A DNA stretch of 36,869 bases from Escherichia sp. MOD1-EC7003 (GCF_002965065.1 NZ_PTRE01000024.1:1-36869), one strand, 5' to 3'. Counted from the stretch's first letter, positions 19,452 through 29,682 are shown. The notes: a model not told the origin generated them from the letters alone. Program-made: numbers and translations.

Positions 19452-20310
19452 GGAGTAACTCCAGCAGATATTGGCCGTAGCCAGTTTTCGCTAATGAACT
19501 GGCGGCACGCTTCAGGCCTTCGTCATCAAGCCAGCCATTACGCCAGGCAATCTCTTCCAGGCAGGCAATTTTAAAGCCCTGGCGTTTTTCCACCGTCTGT
19601 ACAAAGGTGCTGGCTTCAATCAGGCTGTCATGTGTGCCGGTGTCCAGCCAGGCAAATCCGCGCCCAAGCAGCTCAACGGTCAGGTTGCCCGCCTCAAGGT
19701 ACATCTGGTTGATGGAGGTAATCTCCAGTTCACCACGCTCCGACGGCTTCACCTGCTTTGCGTACTCCACGACTTTACTGTCGTAGAAATAAAGCCCGGT
19801 CACCGCCCAGTTTGATTTCGGCTGTTTTGGCTTTTCTTCCAGCGAGATAGCGCGGAAATTGTCGTCAAACTCCACCACGCCAAAGCGTTCCGGATCCATT
19901 ACCTGATAACCAAATACCGTCGCCCCTTCCGTGCGCGCCGCAACATGACGCAGCTTCGGACTGAAGCCCTGACCGAAGAAGATGTTATCGCCCAGCACCA
20001 GACAAGAAGGTTCACCGTTAAGGAAGGTTTCACCGATGATAAAGGCCTGCGCCAGCCCGTCCGGGCTGGGCTGTTCGGCATATTCCAGTTGGATACCGAA
20101 CTCACTACCATCGCCCAGCAGGCGCTGGAAATAACCTTTATCTTCCGGCGTAGTGATGATGAGAATTTCGCGGATACCGGCCAGCATCAGCACCGACAGC
20201 GGATAGTAAATCATTGGCTTATCGTAAATCGGCAACAGTTGCTTCGATACGCCGCGCGTAATCGGATGCAATCGGGTACCAGAACCGCCCGCCAGGATAA
20301 TACCTTTCAT
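19429..20310 (-). CDS. rffH: Glucose-1-phosphate thymidylyltransferase
   Basis: RffH makes dTDP-glucose from dTTP and glucose-1-phosphate. The 293-residue protein has the nucleotidyltransferase signature [13 protein letters not shown] (6-18), where R13 and the Gly-rich loop bind nucleotide, followed by [18 protein letters not shown] and the conserved LGDNIF block with a metal-binding Asp. It is a paralogue of RmlA/RfbA from O-antigen clusters; its place inside the ECA operon, next to rffG, identifies it as RffH. Its 3' end overlaps wecD. Confidence 0.95.
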   Translation of the reverse strand: MKGIILAGGSGTRLHPITRGVSKQLLPIYDKPMIYYPLSVLMLAGIREILIITTPEDKGYFQRLLGDGSEFGIQLEYAEQPSPDGLAQAFIIGETFLNGEPSCLVLGDNIFFGQGFSPKLRHVAARTEGATVFGYQVMDPERFGVVEFDDNFRAISLEEKPKQPKSNWAVTGLYFYDSKVVEYAKQVKPSERGELEITSINQMYLEAGNLTVELLGRGFAWLDTGTHDSLIEASTFVQTVEKRQGFKIACLEEIAWRNGWLDDEGLKRAASSLAKTGYGQYLLELLRARPRQY

Positions 20311-20328
20311 GTTTGCCTCCGCTGAAAA

Positions 20329-21396
20329 TTAGCCTTTCAGACCTAAACGCTCGCCCTGATAGCTGCCATCCTGCACCTGCTTCCACCAGCTTTCATTAGC
20401 CAGATACCACTGCACCGTTTTACGCATTCCACTTTCAAAGGTTTCCTGCGGCAGCCAGCCAAGTTCACGGGCAATTTTCGAAGCATCAATGGCATAGCGC
20501 AGATCATGCCCCGGACGGTCAGCGACAAAGGTGATCAGATCACGATAGTGCGCCACGCCGTGCGGCTTGTTCGGGGCCAGTTCTTCCAGCAGCTCGCAAA
20601 TGGTTTCCACAACGTCGAGATTCTTACGCTCGTTGTGACCACCAATATTATAGGTTTCGCCAACTTTCCCGGTGGTCGCCACGCAATACAACGCGCGGGC
20701 GTGATCTTCAACATACAGCCAGTCACGGATTTGCTGCCCGTTGCCATATACCGGCAGCGGTTTACCCGCCAGCGCATTGAGGATCATCAGCGGGATCAGT
20801 TTTTCCGGAAAGTGGTAAGGGCCGTAGTTATTTGAGCAATTGGTAATAAGCGTCGGCAGACCGTAGGTCCGCAGCCAGGCGCGCACCAGATGGTCGCTGC
20901 TGGCTTTTGACGCGGAATAAGGGCTGCTTGGCGCATACGGCGTTGTTTCGGTAAAGAAATCATCCGTCGAGTGCAGGTCACCGTATACTTCGTCGGTGGA
21001 GATATGATGAAAACGGAACGCTGATTTTTTATCTTCTGCCAGCGCATTCCAGTAAGTCCGCGCCGCTTCAAGCAGTGTGTAAGTCCCAACAATATTGGTT
21101 TCGATAAACGCTGCCGGACCGTCAATAGAACGGTCAACATGGCTTTCGGCTGCCAGATGCATGACACAGTCTGGCTGATGCCAGGTGAAAACGCGTGCCA
21201 TCTCTTCCCGATCGCAGATATCAACTTTCTCAAAGGCAAAGCGATCGCTTTGCGCGACCGGTGCCAGCGACATCAGGTTTCCGGCGTAGGTCAGCTTATC
21301 GACCACCACCACCGCATCACTCGTTTCGTTGATGATATAACGCACCAGCGCCGAGCCAATAAACCCGGCACCGCCTGTCACCAGAATCTTTCTCAT
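20329..21396 (-). CDS. rffG: dTDP-glucose 4,6-dehydratase
   Basis: RffG converts dTDP-glucose to dTDP-4-keto-6-deoxyglucose for Fuc4NAc synthesis. The 355-residue extended-SDR protein has the NAD-binding GGAGFIGS motif (8-15), the catalytic [10 protein letters not shown] block (131-140, with the T-D-E triad of dehydratases) and Y160-xxx-K164. It is a paralogue of RmlB. Its ATG overlaps the wecC stop by one base (TGATG), so the two are coupled; rffH follows after 18 bases. Confidence 0.96.
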   Translation of the reverse strand: MRKILVTGGAGFIGSALVRYIINETSDAVVVVDKLTYAGNLMSLAPVAQSDRFAFEKVDICDREEMARVFTWHQPDCVMHLAAESHVDRSIDGPAAFIETNIVGTYTLLEAARTYWNALAEDKKSAFRFHHISTDEVYGDLHSTDDFFTETTPYAPSSPYSASKASSDHLVRAWLRTYGLPTLITNCSNNYGPYHFPEKLIPLMILNALAGKPLPVYGNGQQIRDWLYVEDHARALYCVATTGKVGETYNIGGHNERKNLDVVETICELLEELAPNKPHGVAHYRDLITFVADRPGHDLRYAIDASKIARELGWLPQETFESGMRKTVQWYLANESWWKQVQDGSYQGERLGLKG

Positions 21397-22658
21397 CAGC
21401 GCCAGACTCCTTTGGCATCCACCACATACTGCTGCTGGACATTATCGCCACTGATGGCTTTGAACTGGTTGTGATCGACCAGCATCACCAGCACATCAGC
21501 CATCGCCAGCGCGTCGTCAAGCTGCGCCAGAGTACAAATCCCGGTCAGTTTTTTCGGCAACTGGTGGATGTTAGGCTCAACAACCAACGTTTCGCCGCTG
21601 TGCCACCGGGCGATCAGTTCAGCGATTTCCATCGCCGGGCTTTCGCGCAGGTCATCAATATTCGGTTTAAACGCCAGACCAAAGCAGGCGATTTTCAGTT
21701 CACTGGCGCGTTTATTGGTCGCCGACAGACAGTCGGCAACTGCCGCTTTTACCTGATCGATAACCCAGAACGGTTTGTGATCGTTTACTTCGCGCGCGGT
21801 ACGGATCAGTCGCGCCTGCTGCGGGTTCTGTGCCACGATAAACCACGGATCAACCGCGATGCAGTGACCGCCCACGCCAGGACCAGGCTGAAGAATATTG
21901 ACGCGCGGGTGGCGATTCGCCAGGCGAATCAGTTCCCAGACGTTAATTCCCTGATCGGCACAAATCAGCGACAATTCATTAGCAAAAGCGATATTCACAT
22001 CGCGGAAGCTGTTTTCGGTGAGCTTACACATTTCTGCCGTCCGCGAGTTAGTGACGACACACTCACCTTCGAGGAAGATTCCGTAAAGCTCACTGGCGCG
22101 GGCCGAACAAACCGGCGTCATACCGCCAATCACGCGATCGTTTTTAATCAGCTCGACCATTACCTGTCCCGGTAATACGCGTTCCGGGCAGTAAGCAATA
22201 TTCACGTCTGCCTGCTCACCCACCTGCTGTGGGAAAGTCAGGTCCGGACGCATCTCTGCTAACCATTCTGCCATCTTCTCGGTTGCCCCCACCGGCGAGG
22301 TGGATTCAAGGATCACCAACGCGCCTTTTTTCAGCACTGGCGCAATGGAGCGAGCAGCCGATTCAACGTAGGCCATATCTGGCTCATGATCGCCTTTAAA
22401 CGGCGTGGGTACAGCAATCAGCCAGGCATCCGCTTCAACCGGCGTCGTGCTCGCTCGTAAAAAACCACCTTCTACGGCAGTTTTTACTACGCTCGCCAAA
22501 TCAGGTTCGACGATATGGATTTCGCCACGATTGATGGTATCAACGGCTTGTTGGTTGATATCGACACCAATCACCTGTTTTTGCCGTGAGGCAAACGCAG
22601 CTGCTGTAGGCAGCCCGATGTAACCCAGCCCGATAACAGAAATGGTCGCAAAACTCAT
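21396..22658 (-). CDS. wecC: UDP-N-acetyl-D-mannosamine dehydrogenase
   Basis: WecC (RffD) oxidises UDP-ManNAc twice with NAD+ to UDP-ManNAcA, the donor for WecG. The 420-residue protein belongs to the UDP-glucose/GDP-mannose dehydrogenase family: N-terminal NAD-binding GLGYIGLP (10-17), the [11 protein letters not shown] segment, a central domain with the catalytic cysteine C266 in [13 protein letters not shown], and the C-terminal UDP-binding domain ([16 protein letters not shown]). It overlaps wecB by four bases and rffG by one. Confidence 0.96.
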   Translation of the reverse strand: MSFATISVIGLGYIGLPTAAAFASRQKQVIGVDINQQAVDTINRGEIHIVEPDLASVVKTAVEGGFLRASTTPVEADAWLIAVPTPFKGDHEPDMAYVESAARSIAPVLKKGALVILESTSPVGATEKMAEWLAEMRPDLTFPQQVGEQADVNIAYCPERVLPGQVMVELIKNDRVIGGMTPVCSARASELYGIFLEGECVVTNSRTAEMCKLTENSFRDVNIAFANELSLICADQGINVWELIRLANRHPRVNILQPGPGVGGHCIAVDPWFIVAQNPQQARLIRTAREVNDHKPFWVIDQVKAAVADCLSATNKRASELKIACFGLAFKPNIDDLRESPAMEIAELIARWHSGETLVVEPNIHQLPKKLTGICTLAQLDDALAMADVLVMLVDHNQFKAISGDNVQQQYVVDAKGVWR

Positions 22659-23785
22659 AGTGATATCCGATTATTTTTTAACGCTTCCAAAATGCGAGAG
22701 CATGCCTGACCATCACCATACGGGTTATGGGCGCGGCTCATAGCTTGATATTCATTTTCGTCTTTTAAAAGACGCGTCACTTCCTCGACAATTCGCTGCG
22801 TATCCGTGCCTACCAGACGCACCGTACCCGCCGTCACCGCTTCCGGACGCTCAGTGGTATCGCGCATCACCAGCACCGGTTTCCCCAGCGAAGGCGCTTC
22901 TTCCTGAATGCCACCTGAGTCGGTCAAAATCAGCCAGGCGTGGTTCATCAGCCAGACAAACGGTAAATACTCCTGGGGCTCGATCAGAATGACATTTTTC
23001 ACGTGCCCCAGAATGCGATTGACCGGCTCTCTGACGTTCGGGTTGAGATGCACCGGATAGACAATCTGGATGTCCTGGTGCGTGGTGGCGATGTCAGCCA
23101 GCGCATGGCAGATTTCCTCAAAGCCACGACCAAAACTCTCACGCCTGTGACCGGTCACCAGAATCATCTTTTTATTGGGGTCGATAAACGGGTAATTTGC
23201 CGCCAGTTCTGAACGCAGCGTATCGCTGCTCATCACCTGGTCACGCACCCATAACAATGCATCAATAACTGTATTACCGGTAATGAAGATTCGGCTGTCC
23301 GCAACGTTTTCACGCAGCAAGTTTTGCCGGGAAGTTTCGGTTGGAGAGAAGTGATACATCGCCAGATGCCCGGTCAATGCACGGTTAGCCTCTTCCGGCC
23401 ACGGCGAATAGAGATCGCCCGTGCGCAGACCAGCCTCAACATGACCAACAGGAATACGCTGATAAAACGCTGCCAGGCTGGTTGCCAACGTCGTAGTAGT
23501 ATCGCCGTGAACCAGCACAACGTCTGGTTTGAATTCGGCAAGAATAGGTTTTAGCCCTTCCAGAATCCGACAGGTTATCTCAGTCAGACCCTGTCCTGGC
23601 TGCATTATGTTGAGATCGTAGTCAGGTACAATGGAAAAGAGTTTCAGCACCTGATCGAGCATCTCCCGATGTTGCGCAGTGACGCAAACTTTAGCCTCAA
23701 AAAAAGGATCTTTTGCCAACGCATGCACCAATGGCGCCATCTTGATGGCTTCCGGGCGCGTACCAAATACAGTCAGTACTTTCAC
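22655..23785 (-). CDS. wecB: UDP-N-acetylglucosamine 2-epimerase (non-hydrolysing)
   Basis: WecB (RffE) interconverts UDP-GlcNAc and UDP-ManNAc, supplying WecC. I place the start at GTG 23785, giving 376 residues beginning (M)[19 protein letters not shown], the usual family N-terminus with the GTRPEAIK nucleotide-binding motif. An in-frame ORF extends 14 codons further upstream but is not supported by family length. Further motifs are [24 protein letters not shown] and DSGGIQEEA, all hallmarks of non-hydrolysing 2-epimerases with catalytic acidic residues. An intercistronic hairpin separates it from wzzE upstream. Confidence 0.95.
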   Translation of the reverse strand: MKVLTVFGTRPEAIKMAPLVHALAKDPFFEAKVCVTAQHREMLDQVLKLFSIVPDYDLNIMQPGQGLTEITCRILEGLKPILAEFKPDVVLVHGDTTTTLATSLAAFYQRIPVGHVEAGLRTGDLYSPWPEEANRALTGHLAMYHFSPTETSRQNLLRENVADSRIFITGNTVIDALLWVRDQVMSSDTLRSELAANYPFIDPNKKMILVTGHRRESFGRGFEEICHALADIATTHQDIQIVYPVHLNPNVREPVNRILGHVKNVILIEPQEYLPFVWLMNHAWLILTDSGGIQEEAPSLGKPVLVMRDTTERPEAVTAGTVRLVGTDTQRIVEEVTRLLKDENEYQAMSRAHNPYGDGQACSRILEALKNNRISL

Positions 23786-23804
23786 ATCGATTCTCTTCGA
23801 ATAA

Positions 23805-23830
23805 GCGGCGAGCGCCTTTGCGCTCACCGC
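23805..23830 (-). promoter_or_regulatory. Intercistronic hairpin between wzzE and wecB
   Basis: On the minus strand GCGGTGAGCGC (23830-23820) pairs with GCGCTCGCCGC (23815-23805) through 11 positions, one a G-U wobble, with loop AAAG. It lies 19 bases before the wecB GTG. No U-tract follows, so it is more likely a processing, stability or translation element than a full terminator. Confidence 0.55.
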
Positions 23831-23840
23831 AGCAGTGTTG

Positions 23841-24887
23841 CTATTTCGAGCAACGGCGGGTTAATGCGACACCAGCCCCGATCAGCCCCCCGACAATGCC
23901 CCACATAATCATCAGAAAGGCACGACGTGGGCTATCGCGTTTTACCGGTTCTTCCGGCGTACGCAAATAGCGATAGGTCTGAAAACGCGGATCCAGAGTT
24001 GGACCAACATTCAGGGTGTTTAACATGGCCCGATTCTGATCATAGTCGAGATCAAAGGCCGGACCGACGGCTTGTAAATTTTCCAGTCGCGCCTGGAGCA
24101 TTGGACGCCCAAGCAGGAACATTTCAGAATCAGGCAGTTCCTCGGCAGGCACATCTGTCGCGCTGCGCGAAATATTATGCTGCTCCGCAATTTTCAGCGC
24201 CTGTTCAATACTGTTCATCCGGCGGTCGTAGATGGCTTTCGCCACCTCTTCCTGACGCTTCACCTGAGCTTTCATCTGGATGGTGCGCGCCGCCCATGCA
24301 CCTTTCAGCTCATCATTCAGATGGCTGGCTGCACGCTGGCTGGCAAAAGCAACATACTGACGTAACAGGTTATTAGCGTCAGGCGCGGTTTCGGCAATCA
24401 GCTTAACGCTGTCGTTGACCGCGCGAGTGAAGTCACCGGGAATAAACACGATGTTGTTTATCATTTCATCCAGCAACGCCGCATCGGCTTTACTGTTCCC
24501 GACCATCCGCTGTTTGTAATAATCTGTCTGCAACCAGAAATCGCGGCGGGTATCCCACGAGGCCAGTTGCATAACAAACTCTTTATAGGCTTCGTCCATG
24601 ACCGATGGTTGGTCGACAGAAGCCATGTTTGAACGGACGTCCAGGTTACGCAAAAATTGCTGCTGCGAGTAATATCCGCCCAACATATTCACTGTTGGAC
24701 GATCGGTAATCGCCGTCGAGCTCCACTCCTGACGAGCAAAAAAAGTATACGCCAGCGCGATTAACGCAAACGCCAGCCCCATGCCAATAATCCATAGCTT
24801 CCCTGCCCACAAGGTACGAAACAACCCACGAATATCCAGTTCATTTTCAGCATCTTCGGCCAGTTTCCCAGGCATTGGTTGTGTCAT
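23841..24887 (-). CDS. wzzE: ECA polysaccharide chain-length modulator
   Basis: WzzE sets the modal length of ECA chains, working with WzyE in the inner membrane. From ATG 24887 it has 348 residues, the usual length; a GTG one codon upstream (24890) is also in frame but less likely given the GAGGA RBS spacing. The protein has the Wzz layout: a cytoplasmic N-terminus, transmembrane helix 1 at about 31-50 ([20 protein letters not shown]), a long periplasmic helical/coiled region, and a Pro/Gly-rich second helix near 322-342 ([17 protein letters not shown]). It follows wecA after 11 bases. Confidence 0.95.
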   Translation of the reverse strand: MTQPMPGKLAEDAENELDIRGLFRTLWAGKLWIIGMGLAFALIALAYTFFARQEWSSTAITDRPTVNMLGGYYSQQQFLRNLDVRSNMASVDQPSVMDEAYKEFVMQLASWDTRRDFWLQTDYYKQRMVGNSKADAALLDEMINNIVFIPGDFTRAVNDSVKLIAETAPDANNLLRQYVAFASQRAASHLNDELKGAWAARTIQMKAQVKRQEEVAKAIYDRRMNSIEQALKIAEQHNISRSATDVPAEELPDSEMFLLGRPMLQARLENLQAVGPAFDLDYDQNRAMLNTLNVGPTLDPRFQTYRYLRTPEEPVKRDSPRRAFLMIMWGIVGGLIGAGVALTRRCSK

Positions 24888-24898
24888 CACATCCTCAT

Positions 24899-26002
24899 TT
24901 ATTTGGTTAAATTGGGGCTGCCACCACGATTTCTACGCAGTCTGCGTTTTACGCGTTTAATAAAGCGAGCAACTTTCCAGGCACGCTTAATGCAATATCC
25001 ATAGAGGAAGAATGCTAACAAAAAGAGCACCAGCATGACCCACTCAGGGACAAAATGAGAATATTCTGCCAGCACGCCAATGGAGGCGAGCAGTGCTGCG
25101 GCAAGGGTAATCAGCACAAACGCCTGGCGGGAAGTAAATCCGGCACGCATGATCAAATGGTGGATATGCTGGCGGTCAGGAGAGAACGGGCTCATACCTT
25201 TACGCAGGCGACGGTACATAATCGCCACCATATCCATTAGCGGAATGGCGATAATCCATAATGCGGTAACCGGGCTTATTGGGTGCGTTTTTCCCTGGGT
25301 CGTTTCCAGCAGGATCCAGATAACGGTAAAACCAATTAGCGTACTGCCCGCATCACCCATAAAGACTTTGTAGCGGCGCCCCAGGATACCAAGGTTAAGC
25401 ATGATGTATGGCAGGATGGCGGCGATCATCGCAAAGCACCAGATTGCGAGGCTGGTTTGCCCGTCGAACCACAAAATCATACCGATTGCTGCAAACGAGA
25501 CGCAGGACAACCCGCCCAGCAAGCCATCAATGCCATCAACCATGTTAAACGCATTAATGGCCGCCCAGACGGCAAATAGCGTGAGGAAGTAACCAAACGG
25601 TCCGAGCACCATCTCCCAGGAGCCAAAGATATAACCCAGGCTACTGAGATAAAGTTTACCGAACACCATCATAACAATGCCGACAGCTGCCTGTATGGTG
25701 GCACGGATTTTTACGCTGATATCAAAACGATCATCCAGCGCGCCAATGAAAACAAGCACACCGGCACAAGCAAGATAGAGAGAGGCATGCGGAATATAGT
25801 AATCGACAATTCCGAACGTGAAGCAAATCCCTGCGTAAACCGAAATCCCTCCAACGAGAGGTATCAATCCCTGGTGACGTTTGCGGAAGTTTGGTTTATC
25901 CACTAAACCGACTTTTTTTGCGACCTTACGGGCAAAAAACAGAAACAGAGTCGTGAATAAAAAAATACTAATGAGATCAGTACTCACTGTCAGTAAATTC
26001 AC
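24899..26002 (-). CDS. wecA: Undecaprenyl-phosphate GlcNAc-1-phosphate transferase
   Basis: WecA (Rfe) transfers GlcNAc-1-P from UDP-GlcNAc to undecaprenyl phosphate, making ECA lipid I, and also initiates many O antigens. The 367-residue polytopic protein (about 11 transmembrane helices) has the family's conserved aspartates D90-D91 (ALDDRFD), D156 and D159 (NMVDGIDG), and the HIHH motif (SPDRQHIHH) near the C-terminus. Translation starts at GTG 26002. It is the first gene of the ECA operon and target of tunicamycin-type inhibitors. Its C-terminal tail is strongly basic (RVKRRLRRNRGG). Confidence 0.97.
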   Translation of the reverse strand: MNLLTVSTDLISIFLFTTLFLFFARKVAKKVGLVDKPNFRKRHQGLIPLVGGISVYAGICFTFGIVDYYIPHASLYLACAGVLVFIGALDDRFDISVKIRATIQAAVGIVMMVFGKLYLSSLGYIFGSWEMVLGPFGYFLTLFAVWAAINAFNMVDGIDGLLGGLSCVSFAAIGMILWFDGQTSLAIWCFAMIAAILPYIMLNLGILGRRYKVFMGDAGSTLIGFTVIWILLETTQGKTHPISPVTALWIIAIPLMDMVAIMYRRLRKGMSPFSPDRQHIHHLIMRAGFTSRQAFVLITLAAALLASIGVLAEYSHFVPEWVMLVLFLLAFFLYGYCIKRAWKVARFIKRVKRRLRRNRGGSPNLTK

Positions 26003-26034
26003 AATGCATGCTCTCAGAGAAAATTATTAGCAGA

Positions 26035-26063
26035 AGTATAACCACGAAGACCTTTATTCAGAA
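26035..26063 (-). promoter_or_regulatory. Candidate promoter of the ECA operon
   Basis: On the minus strand TATACT (26040-26035) has TTCTGA (26063-26058) 17 bases upstream. The -10 is good and the -35 weak. It lies 33 bases upstream of the wecA GTG and downstream of the rho terminator. Confidence 0.45.
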
Positions 26064-26193
26064 GGGAAAGTCCGTTCCGAACCCACCAGTCCTGTGCAAA
26101 AATCAATCATTTGATATGCAAATTGCATAACACACGAGCAAATCCCAGGAATTTTCCTAACATTGCCAGCGCGGCATTAAGATTACAGATATA

Positions 26194-26224
26194 AAAGCAA
26201 AACGCCACGTAAACACGTGGCGTT
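26194..26224 (-). terminator. rho terminator
   Basis: AACGCCACGT (26224-26215 on the minus strand) and ACGTGGCGTT (26210-26201) make a perfect 10-bp stem with a GTTT loop, followed by TTGCTTTTAT. It lies 17 bases after the rho stop, before the wecA promoter. Confidence 0.85.
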
Positions 26225-26241
26225 TTTGGCATAAGACAAAT

Positions 26242-27501
26242 TTATGAGCGTTTCATCATATCGAAGAAATCATCATTGGTCTTGGTCATTGCCAGTTTAT
26301 TAATGAGGAACTCCATTGCATCGATTTCGCCCATTGGGTGAATGATTTTGCGCAGGATCCACATTTTCTGCAGTTCTTCCTGAGTCGTGAGCAGCTCTTC
26401 TTTACGGGTACCGGAACGGTTGTAGTCGATAGCCGGGAAGACGCGTTTTTCAGCGATCTTACGAGAGAGGTGCAGTTCCATGTTGCCTGTACCTTTAAAC
26501 TCTTCGTAGATAACTTCGTCCATCTTGGAACCGGTATCAATAAGCGCGGTAGCGATGATGGTCAGGCTGCCGCCCTCTTCTACGTTACGCGCCGCACCGA
26601 AGAAGCGTTTCGGACGATGGAGGGCGTTGGCATCCACACCACCGGTCAGCACTTTACCAGACGCCGGAACAACGGTGTTGTAGGCGCGCGCCAGACGGGT
26701 GATGGAGTCGAGCAGAATGATAACGTCTTTCTTGTGCTCAACCAGGCGTTTCGCCTTCTCGATTACCATTTCCGCAACCTGAACGTGGCGAGATGCCGGT
26801 TCGTCAAAGGTGGAAGCAACAACTTCACCTTTTACCAGACGCTGCATCTCGGTCACTTCTTCCGGACGTTCGTCAATCAGCAGAACCATCAGCACGCAGT
26901 CAGGATGGTTATACGCAATGCTCTGGGCGATATTTTGCAGCAGCATGGTTTTACCGGCTTTCGGCGGTGCCACAATCAGACCACGCTGACCACGACCGAT
27001 AGGTGATGCCAGATCCAGTACGCGAGCAGTTAAATCTTCAGTAGAACCGTTACCACGTTCCATACGCAGACGAGAGTTAGCGTGCAGCGGGGTTAAGTTC
27101 TCAAAGAGGATTTTGTTGCGGGCGTTTTCAGGTTTGTCAAAGTTAACTTCGTTAACTTTCAGCAGCGCAAAATAGCGTTCACCTTCTTTCGGCGGGCGAA
27201 TCTTACCAGAGATGGTATCACCAGTGCGGAGGTTGAAACGGCGGATTTGGCTAGGGGAAACGTAGATGTCATCAGGACCGGCAAGGTAGGAGCTGTCAGC
27301 GGAACGGAGGAAACCAAATCCATCCTGCAATATCTCCAGTACGCCATCACCAAAGATATCTTCGCCACTCTTTGCGTGCTGCTTCAGGATGGCAAAAATA
27401 ATGTCCTGCTTACGCATACGAGCCAGGTTTTCCAGCCCCATATTTTCGCCGAGAGTGATCAGCTCAGAAACCGGCGTATTCTTTAATTCGGTAAGATTCA
27501 T
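26242..27501 (-). CDS. rho: Transcription termination factor Rho
   Basis: Rho is a hexameric RNA-dependent ATPase/translocase that ends transcription at rut sites. From ATG 27501 ([10 protein letters not shown]) it has 419 residues, the standard length. The N-terminal helix bundle and cold-shock-like RNA-binding domain (GFGFLR at about 61-66) precede the RecA-like domain with Walker [13 protein letters not shown] (174-185) and Walker B ILLDSI. The RNA-contacting Q/R loops are present. The reading frame is open 24 codons further upstream to an ATG at 27573, but family length supports 27501. It follows the leader peptide rhoL; rho is known to be autoregulated by Rho-dependent termination in the leader. 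Confidence 0.97.
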   Translation of the reverse strand: MNLTELKNTPVSELITLGENMGLENLARMRKQDIIFAILKQHAKSGEDIFGDGVLEILQDGFGFLRSADSSYLAGPDDIYVSPSQIRRFNLRTGDTISGKIRPPKEGERYFALLKVNEVNFDKPENARNKILFENLTPLHANSRLRMERGNGSTEDLTARVLDLASPIGRGQRGLIVAPPKAGKTMLLQNIAQSIAYNHPDCVLMVLLIDERPEEVTEMQRLVKGEVVASTFDEPASRHVQVAEMVIEKAKRLVEHKKDVIILLDSITRLARAYNTVVPASGKVLTGGVDANALHRPKRFFGAARNVEEGGSLTIIATALIDTGSKMDEVIYEEFKGTGNMELHLSRKIAEKRVFPAIDYNRSGTRKEELLTTQEELQKMWILRKIIHPMGEIDAMEFLINKLAMTKTNDDFFDMMKRS

Positions 27502-27579
27502 AGTGGTGTGAGTTCTTAAACTTGGGGTAAATCTCGAACTTAATGTTGTGAATGGTATGGCAGGATCATCCATGCCTGT

Positions 27580-27687
27580 TTACGGCCATCGACTCATGTC
27601 TTTTCGCTGTCTGGTCACAGGAGAGTACGCAGAACTGAAACGACAAGACGGATTGAGTGACGAGCCAGAAATCTGTTCACTTCGCAT
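27580..27687 (-). CDS. rhoL: rho operon leader peptide
   Basis: A 35-codon ORF starts at ATG 27687 with MRSEQISGSSLNPSCRFSSA, which I recognise as the rho leader peptide, just after the rho promoter. I recall the K-12 peptide as 33 residues ending in MSR; here TGG and CCG codons follow before a TAA at 27580, apparently because the earlier TGA reads TGG. Six bases after this stop lies an ATG (27573) in frame with rho. Its function is regulatory or unknown. Confidence 0.75.
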   Translation of the reverse strand: MRSEQISGSSLNPSCRFSSAYSPVTRQRKDMSRWP

Positions 27688-27728
27688 TTAAGATAAATGG
27701 GAAGCGTTGGAAATTACAAGATTCAAAC

Positions 27729-27757
27729 TTAATAAGGTATGTTTAATACGAAGTCAA
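27729..27757 (-). promoter_or_regulatory. rho promoter
   Basis: On the minus strand TTGACT (27757-27752) and TATTAA (27734-27729) are 17 bases apart, a good sigma-70 pair 42 bases before the rhoL start. Confidence 0.65.
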
Positions 27758-27826
27758 CACTAAGTTAGCATGACTCACGCCGGGCGTCCAGTTTTTAGCG
27801 ACGGGGCACCCGAACATGAAATTCCC

Positions 27827-28156
27827 TTACGCCAGATTAGCGTCGAGGAACTCTTTCAACTGACCTTTAGACAGCGCGCCCACTTTGGTTGCCGCCACTT
27901 CACCGTTTTTGAACAACAGCAGAGTCGGGATACCACGGATACCATATTTCGGCGCAGTGCCAGGGTTTTGATCGATGTTCAGTTTTGCAATGGTCAGTTT
28001 GCCCTGATATTCGTCAGCGATTTCATCCAGAATCGGGGCGATCATTTTGCACGGACCGCACCACTCTGCCCAGAAATCAACGAGGATCGCCCCGTCCGCT
28101 TTGAGTACATCCGTGTCAAAACTGTCGTCAGTCAGGTGAATAATTTTATCGCTCAT
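27827..28156 (-). CDS. trxA: Thioredoxin 1
   Basis: TrxA is a cytoplasmic disulfide reductase, the electron donor for ribonucleotide reductase, PAPS reductase and methionine sulfoxide reductases, and a processivity subunit for phage T7 DNA polymerase. From ATG 28156 ([10 protein letters not shown]) it is 109 residues including Met, with the active site W-C33-G-P-C36 and the cis-Pro IPT motif. A GTGGAG RBS is well placed. Open frame continues 35 codons upstream but the mature protein is known to start at SDKII. It is monocistronic, upstream of the rho promoter, and divergent from rhlB. Confidence 0.98.
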   Translation of the reverse strand: MSDKIIHLTDDSFDTDVLKADGAILVDFWAEWCGPCKMIAPILDEIADEYQGKLTIAKLNIDQNPGTAPKYGIRGIPTLLLFKNGEVAATKVGALSKGQLKEFLDANLA

Positions 28157-28269
28157 ATATAACTCCACAGGAATAAGCCTGGCGTGTTGGTTTCGTTGTT
28201 GGTGTAACATTAACCAACTAAAGGTTGACTTTATTTCACCGGATACGCTTTCGTAAAGCAATAGTAAGC

Positions 28270-28278
28270 TGATATTCT
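28270..28278 (+). promoter_or_regulatory. Candidate extended -10 promoter of rhlB
   Basis: TGATATTCT (28270-28278) is an extended -10 (TGn followed by TATTCT), with only a poor -35 (TTCGTA, 28250-28255). Its predicted start site would fall at about 28284-28286, directly before the rhlB ATG at 28287. Confidence 0.4.
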
Positions 28279-28286
28279 ATCACACT

Positions 28287-29552
28287 ATGAGCAAAACACA
28301 TTTAACAGAACAGAAGTTTTCCGACTTCGCCCTGCATCCGAAGGTTGTAGAAGCCCTTGAAAAAAAAGGGTTTTATAACTGTACACCCATTCAGGCACTG
28401 GCCCTTCCGCTGACGCTGGCGGGTCGTGACGTAGCCGGGCAGGCGCAAACAGGTACCGGAAAAACGATGGCGTTTCTTACGTCAACGTTTCATTATCTTC
28501 TCTCTCATCCCGCGATTGCCGATCGCAAGGTGAATCAGCCACGTGCCTTAATTATGGCACCGACGCGTGAACTTGCCGTGCAGATCCACGCCGACGCGGA
28601 GCCACTGGCGCAAGCTACCGGCCTGAAGTTGGGTCTGGCTTACGGCGGCGACGGTTACGACAAACAGTTGAAAGTGCTGGAAAGCGGCGTTGACATTCTG
28701 ATTGGCACCACGGGGCGTTTAATTGACTACGCCAAGCAAAACCACATTGACCTCGGTGCCATTCAGGTGGTGGTACTGGACGAAGCCGATCGCATGTACG
28801 ATCTGGGCTTTATTAAAGATATCCGCTGGCTGTTCCGCCGTATGCCGCCTGCAAACCAGCGCCTCAACATGCTGTTCTCTGCCACGCTTTCGTACCGGGT
28901 ACGTGAACTGGCGTTCGAGCAGATGAACAATGCCGAATATATTGAAGTGGAACCGGAACAGAAAACGGGCCACCGTATTAAAGAAGAGCTTTTCTACCCT
29001 TCTAACGAAGAAAAAATGCGTTTACTGCAAACGCTGATCGAAGAAGAGTGGCCAGACAGAACGATTATTTTCGCCAACACCAAACATCGTTGTGAAGATA
29101 TCTGGGGCCACCTGGCGGCAGATGGTCATCGTGTTGGTTTGTTGACAGGCGATGTCGCGCAGAAAAAACGTCTACGTATTCTTGATGAATTTACCCGTGG
29201 CGATCTGGATATTCTGGTTGCCACCGACGTTGCCGCGCGTGGTTTGCACATCCCTGCTGTGACGCACGTCTTTAACTACGATTTACCCGATGACTGTGAA
29301 GATTACGTTCACCGTATTGGTCGTACAGGTCGTGCAGGCGCCAGCGGCCACTCTATCAGCCTGGCGTGTGAAGAGTATGCATTGAATTTGCCTGCTATTG
29401 AGACCTATATTGGTCACTCAATTCCGGTAAGCAAATACAATCCGGACGCATTGATGACCGATCTGCCAAAACCGCTGCGCCTCACGCGCCCGCGCGCAGG
29501 CAATGGTCCGCGTCGTACTGGCGCTCCACGTAATCGTCGTCGTTCAGGTTAA
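28287..29552 (+). CDS. rhlB: DEAD-box ATP-dependent RNA helicase, degradosome component
   Basis: RhlB unwinds structured RNA for RNase E and PNPase in the RNA degradosome. At 421 residues it has all DEAD-box motifs: Q motif around F11-Q36, Walker A AQTGTGKT (53-60), PTRELA (92-97), DEAD (165-168), SAT, and the C-terminal [10 protein letters not shown] block. The C-terminus is Arg-rich ([20 protein letters not shown]), binding RNA and supporting RNase E contact. No Shine-Dalgarno is visible before the ATG, which is unusual among its neighbours. It is divergent from trxA and followed by an ERIC element and gppA in the same direction. Confidence 0.97.
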   Translation: MSKTHLTEQKFSDFALHPKVVEALEKKGFYNCTPIQALALPLTLAGRDVAGQAQTGTGKTMAFLTSTFHYLLSHPAIADRKVNQPRALIMAPTRELAVQIHADAEPLAQATGLKLGLAYGGDGYDKQLKVLESGVDILIGTTGRLIDYAKQNHIDLGAIQVVVLDEADRMYDLGFIKDIRWLFRRMPPANQRLNMLFSATLSYRVRELAFEQMNNAEYIEVEPEQKTGHRIKEELFYPSNEEKMRLLQTLIEEEWPDRTIIFANTKHRCEDIWGHLAADGHRVGLLTGDVAQKKRLRILDEFTRGDLDILVATDVAARGLHIPAVTHVFNYDLPDDCEDYVHRIGRTGRAGASGHSISLACEEYALNLPAIETYIGHSIPVSKYNPDALMTDLPKPLRLTRPRAGNGPRRTGAPRNRRRSG

Positions 29553-29559
29553 ATAAAAA

Positions 29560-29682
29560 ATGTCATACTCAAAATCATTCAAACTGTATCAAGATGGTAA
29601 GAGAGTGGATCCCGATGAACTTACTGTAGTAAGTGATTCAGGTGAAAGAACGCAGCCAACGCAGAGACAGATTGAAGGATGA
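29560..29682 (+). CDS. 40-codon ORF inside the ERIC element, between rhlB and gppA
   Basis: From ATG 29560 to TGA 29680-29682 there is an uninterrupted 40-residue frame ([20 protein letters not shown] at the start). It begins eight bases after the rhlB stop and ends five bases before the gppA ATG, a spacing that would allow translational coupling. The sequence is almost wholly ERIC-derived, the peptide is hydrophilic with no recognised family, and the RBS is weak (AGG about 11 bases upstream). It may be a chance ORF. Confidence 0.25.
   Translation: MSYSKSFKLYQDGKRVDPDELTVVSDSGERTQPTQRQIEG

Noticed and set aside
21471..22175. 234-codon frame antisense to wecC, and similar long antisense frames over rho (26338-27006) and ilvC (34527-35144)
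   Set aside because: All mirror conserved genes, with low-complexity Arg/His/Gln-rich translations and no domain signature; treated as shadows.
13222..26002. A novel polysaccharide or defence cluster in the 12-gene minus-strand block
   Set aside because: Each gene matches the known ECA pathway in the standard order, with nothing inserted or missing.
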